From the NCBI RefSeq assembly GCF_032854445.1, contig NC_088296.1, positions 23,071,604 through 23,135,603 of the forward strand: DNA of 64,000 nucleotides. Direction: 5' to 3'. Source of the stretch: Liolophura sinensis. Lineage: Eukaryota; Mollusca; Polyplacophora; Chitonida; Chitonidae. How positions within the stretch are numbered: position 1 is the first letter of the stretch; every line of letters begins with the position of its first letter. Below are positions 44,652 to 55,570 of the stretch, one piece after another. Made by a program: the position numbers and the translations under genes. The notes under the pieces were generated by a model. That model had not been told where the DNA came from, did not search any database, and worked only from the letters and a program-made list of their open reading frames with translations.

Positions 44652-44915
44652 GGCCTCCGTGGCTGAGAGGAGTTAGCGCGCCAATGCTGGGCAATGGTCA
44701 AGGAGCTTCTCACCAATGCAGACACTGTGAGTTGAAGTCCAGCTTACGCTGGGTTCCTCTCCGACCTTACGTGAGAAGGTCATCTAGCAACCAGTGTATG
44801 GTTGTTGGATTCCTACTTGGTTTCTCCTACAATAATGCTGGTATCCGTCGTATAAGTAAAATATTATTGAGTGCGGTGTAAAACACCAGTCCCATAAATC
44901 AATAAATAAATTCAT
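44652..44915 (+). repeat. SINE S1, near full length
   Basis: tRNA-like head GGCCTCCGTGGCTGAGAGG then AGTTAGCGC, B box GTGAGTTGAAGTCC, tail GTATAAGTAAAATATTATTG and GTGTAAAACACCAG, then an AAT-rich end. Confidence 0.85.
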
Positions 44916-44919
44916 TCAT

Positions 44920-45950
44920 GCTTAATCTTTAAAACATGGATATACATGTATAACTTAGATTAGGGCCTGGAAACTAAACACCTGTCTAAACACGATTCGC
45001 ATGAGAAAGGTTTGTATTACAATGTGTTATCACATATTTTGACATATAGAGTTAGGAAAATAAACGTTTAAATCATCTTTTACAATTTGACTTCAGACAA
45101 AAATCAGATTTGTGGAACCGGTGCCACGTGTGTTCTGTATAATGGTATATGTTACTTTAACCCTGACCTTAGAAATAAGCGATGTTATTCAAAATTTTAA
45201 TGTAAAATATTTGTGATACCAATCAAAGTTTCCATAAAAATGTTTTGGGCCCAAACAAGAAAACTATACAAGCAATTAAACATTTGTAACCGAATCAAAC
45301 CTATACATATGTTGGGTACATTTGGAAAGGTCAACTGTGTTGATTTAAACCGTTTATACGAAGTCAAATGCAGTTCTAGGGCAAAAATGACCTGTATTTT
45401 TTTCGTTTTGAAATTTCAGTTTTATTTTCTGTCGTCTGTGTCAATCAATTCAAAATTGATCATCGATGAGAAAATTGTTGATGTTGCGCTTAGGTGGGAA
45501 TGAAAGTAAAACTGGACTATCACCTTGATTTATCGACATATTTTAACAAAAAGAAGCATAGCGCGTTAAGATGCATGTCTACATAAGCTGTATATAAACT
45601 TTCAAAGTCGACTAAACAATGACATGAGTTCTGAAAACACCTAAGCAAAACAAAGCAAAAACAAGAAAAACTTTTAGACATTTGTGACATTTCCTTTACA
45701 AAACTTATACTATAATACATACATAGGTACATGTCACAGTGCTTCTGGTTTCATCCTTGTCATACCTAAACTTTTGCCTTCATCTTTAATTTAACACAAC
45801 AGTATCCTACTAAATATTGTTGACAATTCGTTGGCAGTAGGCAGTTAATATGCAAGCAGGTTGTTTTTGATTGGATGAGCTAGGACTTAGCTAGAGATAA
45901 GGGCAGCAGTAACACGCTGTTGTGTGGTCTCACACAGAGTAACAGAGACC
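44920..45950. other. Unassigned DNA downstream of the Ig gene
   Basis: No gene recognised. Minus-strand poly(A) signal candidates for the Ig gene are ATTAAA at 45785-45790 and AATAAA at 45421-45426; neither is proven. Confidence 0.4.
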
Positions 45951-45951
45951 A

Positions 45952-46072
45952 GGGGCTCCTTTTACAAAGCACACAGAGCGCTGTGTACACGTAGCTACAA
46001 CAACGATGTAATACCTATGGTACTGGTTGCCATGGAGACTGCGTGCTGCGTGCGTTTTGTGAAACAGGCCCC
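45952..46072. mobile_element. MITE, 121 bp
   Basis: The inverted ends GGGGCTCCTTTTACAAAGCA and (read inward) GGGGCCTGTTTCACAAAACG match at 15 of 20 positions. The interior GGTTGCCATGGAGACTGCGT is typical of short marine-invertebrate MITEs. It begins 9 bp beyond the stop codon of the Ig gene and so lies in its 3' UTR. Confidence 0.7.
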
Positions 46073-46080
46073 AGGTGGAA

Positions 46081-46146
46081 TCATTCTGGAGGAGAACCAT
46101 TGCCCCGAGTGTCTAAGGGCACGCTTTCTGGAGTACTTTTGTCTTC
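46081..46146 (-). CDS. Ig gene, last exon (cytoplasmic tail)
   Basis: The acceptor TTTATTGTTTCTTTCCAG is followed by 21 codons (EDKSTPESVPLDTRGNGSPP, then E) and TGA. The exon enters in phase 0, matching the donor of the 47828 exon. The tail is acidic and Pro/Ser-rich. Confidence 0.7.
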   Translation of the reverse strand, partial: EDKSTPESVPLDTRGNGSPPE

Positions 46147-49100
46147 CTGGAAAGAAACAATAAAGTAACTATTTATCACTTTGATATCTGAGCATTTAGT
46201 GGCAAAATTCCACGTGTATAACATCTTCTTGAAAACATTAGTGGGATTAATCGCGTTAGAAAGAAAAGGAGCTGGCGACGAGGCTGACACCCTGCCCTTC
46301 GTTAAATATAATAAAGACTTAACAGCACAGAGTAAAACCAGAGCAACGTCTGCAGTCTGTAGACGTCTCCAGATAATTGGCAAATGGTCATACGTAACTT
46401 GAGGAAATGCAGCCTCCTCTCAACTCTAACTTTTTATGCACTTTTTAGCAAATTACGCATGCCCTACCACCATGGCTTTAGGCAAAATTTGGTAAAAAAT
46501 ATTGCAGTGAGGTTAATTGCAATTTATGTGACGTCAATGGTTCAGAATTCCTCAAAATGCTGAGTGCCATCACATTTAACAAAGAATAAAACCATGCAAC
46601 GGGACGAGGCGTCGGGGGACAAGGCGTCGGGGGACAAGGCGTTGGGGGTTCTTAGTTCACCAGCAGAATCCTGCATCATGCAAATAACAATAAACAAAAT
46701 ACCAAAGTGACAACAGTTGTGATACAGTTGCTGTGTGTGGGGTGATGGGGATGGCACGAGTAGTGATAGGGATGCAACAAGTATTGATGGTGTCGCTGTG
46801 CCTACAGTGATGGAAATGTTGTATGTGCTGATGACGATTGTTACATGAAGTGAAGGGGGTGCAACGAGGTCAGCTTTCCAGTGCTTGTACTAGCAGCTGT
46901 TAGTGGGAATTTCCCTTTAGCTCAGTTTTGTAGAGCGCTGGACTTCGGTTGCTGAGACTCTCGAGTTCAGATCCTGGTGTGATACATGTAGCAATATACT
47001 TTAACCATTACATGGTACCATGACCAAGTACGTTGCAAAAGCGTGGGACTGTGGACTTGTGAAGAGCCACATATGGGAAGGGAGGGATCTAAGCGGGGAG
47101 AAGTGTAACGGAAGCAGTTATTTCCAGTGCTAAACTAGCGATGATGTTCTACTAGAATAACATCTTTGCGTGTTATGTTATTGAAAACAATATTTGACCT
47201 ATCGTGACCGAGACTGATTGATGGGCCTGTGTTTCTAAGTACATGTTTGAAGCAAATTCCGTGATGGCTTAAACCAAAATCCAGTAGGCCTCCTCTGAAT
47301 TAAGCCTGTTCCCCTTGTCACAAGACGGCAGATATGATGTAAAGCTTGATGATTTTTTCAAGCAGCTGGACCTGAGCGGTATGCAGTATGCAGTATGTAG
47401 CATGTATAGCACGACACTGACGACACTGACGTTCTACGGAACAGAATATAGAAAAACATGACAACAGACAGAATAGCTCATGTTGGCTTCCCCTTCGGTA
47501 GTACATGGGATGGTCTGTCAGCAGCTTCTGGATTGTCGTGGGTCTCACCCCGGTTCACACAATTATGTGTTACAAAGTTCTTAATGACTCGTGTACTTTC
47601 CAAACATGAGATGTTACTAAGACATTGACAATTTCCAGATGTCCCGTACAATCACTGCTTACTCCAGAAAACGTGTCAATTTAATTGCACATGACCCCAG
47701 TGGAGGTAATTCAGTGCAGCTCTATGCAGAAAAGAAAGAAAACTGTTAAGTAAACTACCTATGTTTTCCTCTCAAATAGCACCAAACATTAAAGTTCAAG
47801 TAAAAGCGACATTGGAAAACGACTTACATCAGCATTTCCAGGTCTTCTATTCGCCGCTCTTTCATTGGACCCTGGATGACATATACAAACAGACTGAAGA
47901 TGAGGCTAGGTTAAGGGCTGTATAATAGGTGACAACAAAGTTTTTCATTAACGATAGAAAACATGTATGTGGGTCAGAAATTTACTCTCTTTACGCGATA
48001 AATTAAAATAGGTTTGACCATTGTCGGGAAAATATTTAAAGCACAAGAATATAACAATACTTTTTTTCGACGGGAGCAAAATGGTCTGAACTTTAATAGC
48101 TTATGAAAGAGACAAGGATTTATTTGACAGCACTGTAATCCAGTCATATTGTCGGCATATAATTGAAATTAGCTCTTGTGTAATACAGTCAAACTTTTCC
48201 ATTTCTCGCCCACTGGTTGAAGACAAGCGCGAGTTAACTAGACCATTAGAGGCAAAGACCTTTATAACTTTACCACAACCGGGTCCTCAGCATGTAATAG
48301 TATGTCTGTAATAAGGTGGGTAAATGTGTTCCATAGATCTGGATGTGGTAAGAGATCAGGACGTGCTGCACGCACAACTACGTGAAGATGTGGTAAGACA
48401 GCCGGACGTGCTGCACACACAACCACTTGAAAATGTGGTAAGAAATCTGGACGTACTGCACTCACAACCACGTGAAGATGTGGTAAGAGATCCAGACGTG
48501 CTGCACACACAACCACGTGAAGATGTGGTAAGAGATCCGGACGTGCTGCACGCACACACACGTGAAGATGTGGTAAGACATCTGGACGTGCTGCACGTAC
48601 AACCACTTGAAAATGTGGTAAGAGATCCAGACGTGCTGCACACACAACCATGTGAAGATGTGGTAAAAGATCCGGACGTGCTGCACGCACAACCACGTGA
48701 AAATGTGGTAAGAGATCCGGACGTACTGCACGCAAAACCACGTGAAGATGTGGTAAGAGATCCGCATATCCTGCGCGAATACACACGTGAAGAAGTGTTA
48801 AGAGATCTGGACGTGCTGCACGCACAACCACGTGGAGAAATGTTAAGAGATCTGGATGTGCTGCACGCACAACCACTTGAAGAAGTGGTAAGGGATCCGG
48901 ACGTGCTGCACATACAACCACGTGAAGATGTGGTAAGAGATCTGCATATCCTGTGCGGACACACACGTGAAAAATGTGGTAAGAAATTCGGATATATGGT
49001 GTGCACAAACAGGTAACTATGCGAAGAAAAATCCAGAGGCGTGGTACGCACGTGAAGATGTGATGAGAGATCCGAAGGTGCGGGTGTGGTACACCCAGCT

Positions 49101-52100
49101 GATGTAAGAAGGAAATCCCGATATTTGATACACAGCCCAATGTGCATATCTCATGAGGTACATGTACACCGGTAAACGGTGAGGCCAGATGTCAATTATG
49201 AATGCATTATGAGCTGCGGTGGGCATACCTACGTAAAGTTAAGAAGGAAAACCTGGATAAGGCGCCCATAAACATGCGCAAATGTGATAAGGTACACCAT
49301 GACACGCAATAGTTTCTGTAAGTTGAGACAATGTTAATGTACGTACCATTTCTGTGGCACATTTTGTATATTACCATACTAGTTATTACAACGCATAGGA
49401 GCAGTGCACAGATGCCAGTGCCAGCCTTCCAACCTAAAAAGAAAAAAAATTAGATTTGCACTAATAAATTGTCCGATAAAAAAGTCAAATCGTCAGTGTA
49501 CAAATTTCAGACTTTTGAGAACAAAATATTCCGATTGTAGTTGTTTCTAAATGTTTGATTTAAATGTTAAGACGTTTGATAAGTATGTCTCCAGATTCAG
49601 ATCTGCTCTTAGAGATTAAGACGAAAATGAACACCAACATGAGACCATGTAACAGCCGGCGTATTTTGTCGCTCAAGAAGCACAACCTGTGTAAATAAGT
49701 AAGACACAACATCATTGATGAGTAAGACACAACCTCATTGATGAGTAAGACACAACCTCATTAATTCTTACCTACACAAATGTCATCAGTTTCAGACTCT
49801 GTCACGTTTCTCTTTCCCTGACCTGAAGTGTATACAATAGGGCATGCAGAAGAGCCGTATCATTGGATTCTCAAGTGACATTAATAACTACTTCATCTTT
49901 TACCTTAATGTATGTGTACAGGTATATATACATAGACATTATCACAAGAATCTGTGATCCGCGATGATGTATCAACTGGAGTTGTCTCAGGCAGGCCTGT
50001 CGTATCAGGAACAGCGAGAGAGATGCGATAAGCCGACCTCAGGCAACGAGAGCTGACACAACATCGCAGGACACATGATAATCTGTTTATCATGTGCCTT
50101 AATTTCTAAGTGGTAATCTGATATAGTTTTACTTCAGTTTGATGGGCAATGTTCTCCGTATTTACATACATAACCACATCTCGTATGGTTATTCCCAAAT
50201 GACGTTGGGAATCTAGAGCTGGTACAGCCACTTGAGTGTTACCGTTGTCCCGAGATTTGAAGGTATGCCGAATGCGTATCTGTGTTAAGGTTATGTTATA
50301 AAACAGTTGTTATCTGTGTATGTATTATGACAGAGAACAGTATTACTTTTGTCATAAAGGAATACAACATCTATGTGATCTCCTATGTTGAACTGTATTT
50401 AACATACACTTGTACACTGTAATAATATTTAACAGGAAATCTCTGGTACGAAATAAGCTTGATTTCTACTGTCTTTTTCGTATGGTAGTACACAGTGTTG
50501 GTTTGTTGTTGGTTGTATGTTGGCATACAACTGAATATGTAGTACATTTAACTCTCCCACTTAAATCATATTATATTGCTGTTAAACGATCAAACAAACA
50601 ATATTGGAAGTGTAACATTAGTCATTGTTTCAGGCAACAGCCTCCCGGTTTTCGAGTTCCTGTGCTGTTATTGGGAATACCTCAGAAGTTCTGTTCTACA
50701 ACTACTGCTGTAAATCCCAACAATGAACTAGTAGCCAGAAACTTAGACCTAGTGACTTCATTCCAAAAACGCTAATACAATTTGATGAGTTTTGGAATAT
50801 CGTCCACTTGATGAAGCTGGGCACCCTTTCCAGCTGAAGGCATAGGAAAGTCTGGATTTTCACGGTCAACCGATGTCAAGCCATATGGCAGCCTCAGGTG
50901 TACGTGCGAGAGCACTATTAAAGGGAGATAACTCCAACAATACAGCAGGTGCCTGTTCTCACTGTCGTCGGTTTATATTTCTACACACAATTTACATGTA
51001 CGTTGTGGAGTTGTACTGTGGGTCATAATGAAAAGCACTTGGTTGAAATAGCTGCGCCTTTCACAGTATCACAACGTATCTAAGGCGCATTGTGGCTAGC
51101 AATATAACAAAAATTTGATGTATTTTCTGATTCTTGTTTTGAATGAAAACTTATGTTGCCTTTTCCGCTTATTTAGAATGCAATCAACATGTATTTATGT
51201 AACTACAAGCGAAACGAAGCACAGAATATGAAGAGAGAGGCAGAATCTATCACTAAAGTAGACCATATACTTACGTACAGCATTGGAATACAGCTTCGCG
51301 CTTTCGTTAACAACGATGACCTGGACGTCCTCTGAGTACTCACGCTTGTTGTATGCTGTGATCGCAAAGGTACCGTTGTCTTTAAAACCTGGAGACTTGA
51401 AGACCAGTGAGCATTTGTCACCCAGTTCAACTGAACCATTATATTCTGGGCCAGTTTTGACATTTCCTGCAGAATTCACCTTGATCACAAGATCACCATT
51501 CACGTCATTACGTGTCCATGAAAACATCTTTATTTCACCTGTGTAATCACATGGAATGGTAGCATTTTCATACGGCAGCTGGATGATCAACACGCGAAAT
51601 TGTAAGACAAGACTGGACTGAAAGTCACCTGAAAGAAAAGTTAGTGCTTCATTTGATGATGCTGGCAGCTCTTTTTTAAACTTTGTAGACCAACTGGTAG
51701 GCCCTAATACAGTGTAGGGGTCCCTTGCCCTCGTGTCTGATAAGCCATTACACAAGGTGTCACCTTTGCCATGATCTATAGCTGTTTTTAGCTGAGGTTG
51801 ATGATGATATAAAAGGCAAGAAGACGAAAAACTTATGTAATACCACTATCGCTATTTTTATAACCACGATGATGCTAATAACAACAACAACAATAACAAT
51901 TCAGGTAACGCAGATCAGAGAAAAACGTAACATACATTAGAATGTTTCATCACAACAATGTGGGACAAATAGATACTAAACTGACGGACAAAAAAACTTT
52001 ATGACTCCGTGAGTTAAATTTAACCAGCTTTTTCAGCAAATCAATGCCAAATTATTGTAGGAAAATAATGTACGAAGTATATTCCCATGTGCGACAAGCG

Positions 52101-52821
52101 CCATGTGCGCCCACATGAATTTGGTTTGAGACAACGAAGACAGCTGAAAAATCACATGTGCCCTGTTGTCCTGCCATTCCTGCAACAGCACGCACATGGT
52201 GTCCTGTACCAGCATGACAACGCCAGACCCCATACAGGTCGAGTTGTGCAGAACTTCAACGACGCCAACGACGTCAACGTCTCGGCGTGGCCTGCACGTT
52301 CCCCAGATATGCCCCCCATAAAACACTTTTGGGATATCATGGGTCGTCGAGTAAGACAACGGCCACACCTTGGAGCCAATCGAGATGAATAACAACGAAT
52401 CCCACGTCATTTCATCAGACGATTGACTTTTTCTGTGCGCCGGAGAGGTTTTGCATGCATTAAAGCAAGGGGTGGCCACGCGCGATATTGATTTCTTTTG
52501 ATATTGACTGATTTTACAAATAATCAACTTTTTGTATAGTCTGCCCATTGTTAACCAAGATGGAATGGCTATTTTTCTACCAATGCTCTGTTTGTTTACT
52601 TGTAAAATGATTTAAGAGTTGCTTTGTCCGTTCTTACTAAAGACTTTAAATAAGTCATTGATCTTTTCAATATATTAAACTTCAGTCATCCTGTTTTTTG
52701 CTTTGGTAAATTAAATTGATTTAAACTTTTAGTAAAGTTTCTTTTGGCCGTCAGTTTATTATGAACACACATACCCACCTAATCTGGCCAAGGCAAGGAA
52801 CAGGATGAGAAGATACAACAT
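46081..52821 (-). CDS. Single-Ig-domain type I membrane protein, six-exon gene model
   Basis: The exons (minus strand, coding) are 52821-52779, 51628-51275, 49996-49946, 49433-49347, 47871-47828 and 46146-46081: 645 nt, 214 residues plus TGA. All junctions are GT-AG and phases agree (1-1-1-1-0). Exon 1 encodes a signal peptide (MLYLLILFLALARL). Exon 2 is one Ig-like domain of 118 codons with symmetric 1-1 phase, the class used for extracellular domain shuffling. Exon 3 is a short Ser/Thr/Pro stalk. Exon 4 is a transmembrane segment. Exons 5-6 are a charged tail without ITIM or ITAM-type tyrosines. It would sit at the cell surface as an adhesion or recognition receptor (inference). The small stalk exon is the weakest call. 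I recognise no named family. Confidence 0.7.
46916..46985 (+). repeat. tRNA-like sequence (tRNA pseudogene or SINE head)
   Basis: TTTAGCTCAGTTTTGTAGAG and CGCTGGACTTC form an A-box and anticodon-arm pattern, and GAGTTCAGATCCTGG a B box. The acceptor stem does not pair properly, so it is not a functional tRNA gene. Confidence 0.55.
47476..47551 (+). repeat. SINE S1 fragment
   Basis: GTTGGCTTCCCCTTCGGTAG, then GGATTGTCGTGGGTCTC match the S1 body in the orientation of the copies at 36319 and 44652. Confidence 0.7.
47828..47871 (-). CDS. Ig gene, juxtamembrane cytoplasmic exon
   Basis: The acceptor TTTGTATATGTCATCCAG precedes 44 nt (GSNERAANRRPGNAD after completing the split codon), then GAT|GTAAGT. 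Phase 1 in, phase 0 out. Small and basic. Confidence 0.6.
47880..48320. other. Intron sequence
   Basis: No feature recognised between the exon at 47871 and the 45-bp minisatellite. Confidence 0.5.
48324..49010. repeat. 45-bp minisatellite in an intron, about 15 copies
   Basis: Unit GAAGATGTGGTAAGAGATCC + GGACGTGCTGCACGCACAAC + CACGT. Because 45 is a multiple of three, long open frames appear on both strands at once (230 codons on plus; 292 and 263 on minus). None has a start, splice site or homologue to support it, and the array lies in an intron of the Ig gene. Confidence 0.9.
49347..49433 (-). CDS. Ig gene, transmembrane exon
   Basis: The acceptor CTAATTTTTTTTCTTTTTAG leads into WKAGTGICALLLCVVITSMV then IYKMCHRN, a roughly 20-residue hydrophobic span followed by basic residues (type I orientation). 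The donor is G|GTACGT. Length 87 nt, phase 1-1. Confidence 0.75.
49697..49762. repeat. 24-bp tandem repeat, three copies
   Basis: GAGTAAGACACAACCTCATT + GATG repeated, intronic. Confidence 0.85.
49946..49996 (-). CDS. Ig gene, candidate stalk exon
   Basis: 51 nt (LPETTPVDTSSRITDS), acceptor TTCCTGATACGACAG with a good pyrimidine tract, donor T|GTGATA (weak). The 1-1 phase means it can be skipped without a frame change. Ser/Thr/Pro-rich, as expected of a membrane-proximal stalk. Confidence 0.45.
50000..51270. other. Intron of the Ig gene
   Basis: No supported exon on the minus strand. A plus-strand open frame at 50410-50775 has no domain. AAAGGGAGATAACTCC at 50932 resembles the core of repeat B. 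Confidence 0.5.
51275..51628 (-). CDS. Ig gene, immunoglobulin-like domain exon
   Basis: A strong acceptor (CTAACTTTTCTTTCAG) and donor (C|GTAAGT). 354 nt, phase 1-1. The B-strand cysteine is in ATIPCDYTG, the C-strand tryptophan in MFSWTRN, and the F-strand region is FKDNGTFAITAYN. The usual F-strand cysteine (D-x-G-x-Y-x-C) is isoleucine here; the only other cysteine in the domain is in GDKCSLVF. N-glycosylation motifs: NAT, NGS and NGT. CD2/SLAM-type V domains also lack that disulfide. The domain ends VQVIVVN. Confidence 0.8.
51979..52756 (+). mobile_element. Tc1-like transposon, internally deleted
   Basis: The TIRs AACTGACGGACAAAAAAACT (left) and AACTGACGGCCAAAAGAAAC (right, read inward) differ at two of 20 positions. 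TA dinucleotides flank both (51977-51978 and 52757-52758), the expected Tc1/mariner target duplication. At 778 bp it is half the usual length. It sits in intron 1 of the Ig gene. Confidence 0.85.
52087..52392 (+). pseudogene. Tc1-like transposase, C-terminal half
   Basis: 101 codons: VLPFLQQHAHGVLYQHDNAR then PHTGRVVQN (catalytic Asp block) and VNVSAWPARSPDMPPIKHFW. The third catalytic residue, normally Glu in NPIEHLWD, is Lys (PIKHFWD), so the enzyme would be dead even if complete. The N-terminal DNA-binding part is missing, and the frame ends early at a TAA (52390-52392). Confidence 0.85.
52779..52821 (-). CDS. Ig gene, first coding exon (signal peptide)
   Basis: The ATG at 52821 is followed by LYLLILFLALARL, a short hydrophobic signal, and the donor TTAG|GTGGGT in phase 1, matching the entry phase of the Ig exon. 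The 5' UTR and promoter lie above 52821; I see no clear TATA box. Confidence 0.65.
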
Positions 52822-52829
52822 GGCGGAAT

Positions 52830-53745
52830 TATGTTTCCTTATAAGCCGATAAATCTGAAGAAAGAAATCAGAGAGATCTGAACACCTCCAGCCTGCATGC
52901 ATAATTATATGTCCAGATTAGATTTATGATGTTTTGTGCTACAAATATGAGAGATTTACCCAAACGTTCCTAAAACTGGTTATTCCTTGGATACACTAAA
53001 ATAGAATGACACAAATAAAACAATGAGAGGTACTAATTTACAAATTAACGTTCGCCAAGCGATATTACATTTATTCCATCGGCCAACAGAGTAAAGTATA
53101 TTTACATGTACGTATGTTCTGTGGAGTTATTCGTGTTGTAGGTGCATATACATGCAGTTCTCAGCGTTTGTAACAGTGGTACAAACGATGTCAACTACAT
53201 GTATTTGACTGATGCTCCTGTTTATAAATGAGAATATAATACAGGCCAAAGCAGATATGTTTGTAGTGTTCTGTTTGTCATTTTACATGACGTGCCATCG
53301 ATCTTTCAGTTCCATTCTTAGAAAGAAGTAGTCCTACGTGGGAGTGGCGTCCCTTTTCACTCAGTGTATTGGAGTATATTCGAGCGCAAAACTGTGACCA
53401 ATCGGATTGCACCTTAGAAGCGTAAATGTAGGAAAAAATCAAATTATTGACACCTATTCTACCCCGTTGTTAGCTGCGGGCCTTGTGCAACTGTGCATAT
53501 TAACTCGAAGATGACATTTCAAAGAACGTCGAGTGTGACCTCCCAGCGTGACATCATTCCATGCTGTTTACGTTTACAAATAGAAGAATTTGAGTTTGTT
53601 TACTTGTTAGATTTGCTTCGGGATTTATATTGAGGTGAACTATCGGATTTTCCTTCAGTGATAAACGTGTTATTTGGCACAGTTTATAGATATCGCTTTT
53701 GTTTTGATATATTTTATATTTTACACCCAGACACGGGAAAAGGAA
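52830..53745. other. Upstream region of the Ig gene
   Basis: Probable 5' UTR and promoter DNA; no motif I can defend. The open frame at 53554-53748 has no domain. Confidence 0.4.
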
Positions 53746-53749
53746 CATT

Positions 53750-54700
53750 TATTTCTAGACGTTCGAATCTGAGCTCAGCAGTATGACGTCATAATACATG
53801 TAAAGTAAATTTTTACATTTCTACATCGCACAACAATAAGACACGGCGCCACACATTCGCAGCTTTGACGTATCTAGGTAAACTGATAGGACCTAATTAT
53901 AAGCTTGCCGTTGACTGGTCTAAAGTGCATGACTCCCTCAGTGTTGAGGGAGTAAAACCGAATGCCAGCATGACATATGCAGTTTTTCTTAGATTTTCTT
54001 CATTTAAAATAGACCTTAACACCTTCGTCTTGATGTTTGTTGTGTAACCCGATATCGCTGAACATGCTTTCGTACCTCGTCAAATCGCATTCTCGAGATT
54101 TGACAGTACGAATGAAGTTTCAACGGTTAAACACCACTAGCTGTACACATTGATATGTTGTACGTCTATATTATTGCCAGGAAAATGCAGTTACAATATT
54201 TTTTCTTAATAATAATGTTAAACTCCATAAGCCTGGTTATAACACAAAGAACGCATTGCTGCACCAGTATGTGGCCAGAGCCAGCTCCGCGCAGTACTGC
54301 ACTGCTGTCTCACCGGAAAGGCTCTCCATACCTTTTTATAACAGAATTTCAGCTGTAACTTCCAACTTGAAAAGCTTACTGCCATGAGATAAAGAGATAA
54401 AGTTCATTTCAGAAGATTATACTATACTGAAACGTGCAAGTTACGCCAAAAAACGGCATTGTCAGAAACATTGTTTACATTAAAGTTGATGGCAGTTTAG
54501 GTAACTGATGTCACTCTTCATATTACATATTGCACTCCGCACAATATGCAGCCTGCCAATGATAATAATTATGACGTCAACCGAGGCAATGAGTTCTTGC
54601 CATCGAAACCGACCTGATGAAGTGTCACATTGAATTAGAAACTGTTTTCCTTGCAATAATATGGACTTCCAACATTTCGATGTGTAGAGCTTATGCTGTT
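53750..54700. repeat. Dispersed repeat D, copy 2
   Basis: Matches 1800-2540 in several blocks: ACATTGATATGTTGTACGTC, GGAAAATGCAGTTACAATAT and ATTATGACGTCAACCGAGGC. The protein-like frame seen in copy 1 is interrupted here. Confidence 0.5.
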
Positions 54701-54954
54701 ACATGTGTACGTCTCACTTAATAACGACAATTTTGGTAACGAGAACAACGACTGGTTAAATGAAATAGACTATAGTTTTCCATTCAGTTGCCAAACTGTG
54801 GTGGATGTTATAATCTCCACACACTGAGCACATTACTTCTAAGTGAAACATGTTAAAGTCGCTATCCACAATACTCTGACGTAACTTCGCTTCCTGCATT
54901 GCTTTTCATTTATTGTCGCTTTCTACGTTATCGCTCAGTGAACGTTGTTACATT

Positions 54955-55395
54955 ACTGTTACATTGTTTCTGACTCCATGTCACTCTCCATATTTCTTCT
55001 CAACTAATGTTGGTATCTATATTACTTCTGACTAAATGTTGCTCTCCACATTACTTCTGAGTTAGTGTCGCTCTTTGCATTGTTTCTGACTTAATGTCGC
55101 TCTCCAAATTACTTCTGACTTAATGTCGCCCTCCACATTACTTCTGACTTAATGTCGCTCTCCACATTTCTTCTGATCTAATGTCACTCTCCACATTGTT
55201 TCTGACTTAAGGTCGTTCTCCACATTACATATGACTTAGTGTCGCTCCCCACATTACTGCTGACTTAATCTCGCTCTCCACATTACTCCTGACTTGATGT
55301 TGATCTCCACATTACTTCTAAGTTAGTGTCGCTGTCTGCATTGCTTCTGACTTAATGTCGCTCTCCACATTACTTCTGACTTAATTTCGATTTCT
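54955..55395. repeat. 29-bp minisatellite, about 14 copies
   Basis: Unit ACTTCTGACTTAATGTCGCT + CTCCACATT with moderate divergence. Confidence 0.9.
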
Positions 55396-55424
55396 GCATT
55401 TACGATTTAACCTCGCACTTCGAG

Positions 55425-55570
55425 CTTACTGGTTGGCGTACAGCGCAATGATCCAGGAGCCTTTCAACAATGTGGACGGTGTAAGTCCAAATACAGTTTA
55501 TACTGGTTTCCCCTCCTGGATGTACGCTCAGATCAGACTAAGGGCTGGCTGGAGTTGCAAAACGAAAGCA
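55425..55570 (+). repeat. Diverged SINE S1-like fragment
   Basis: Head-like CTTACTGGTTGGCGTACAGC and GGTGTAAGTCCAAA, then GGTTTCCCCTCC. A weak match to S1. Confidence 0.4.

Larger units (their letters stand above)
46150..47820. other. Last intron of the Ig gene
   Basis: It contains a 15-bp triplication (GGACAAGGCGTCGGG, 46602-46648), a tRNA-like sequence (46916-46985) and a SINE S1 fragment (47476-47551). No further exon was recognised. Confidence 0.5.

Noticed and set aside
46916-46985. Functional tRNA gene
   Set aside because: A and B boxes are present, but the acceptor stem does not pair; more likely a tRNA pseudogene or SINE head.
48262-49140. 292-codon histidine/valine-rich repeat protein
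   Set aside because: Period-45 minisatellite opens frames on both strands; no start, splice or homology support.
50410-50775. 121-codon plus-strand open frame
   Set aside because: No domain; it lies in an intron of the minus-strand Ig gene; only a weak acceptor-like site.
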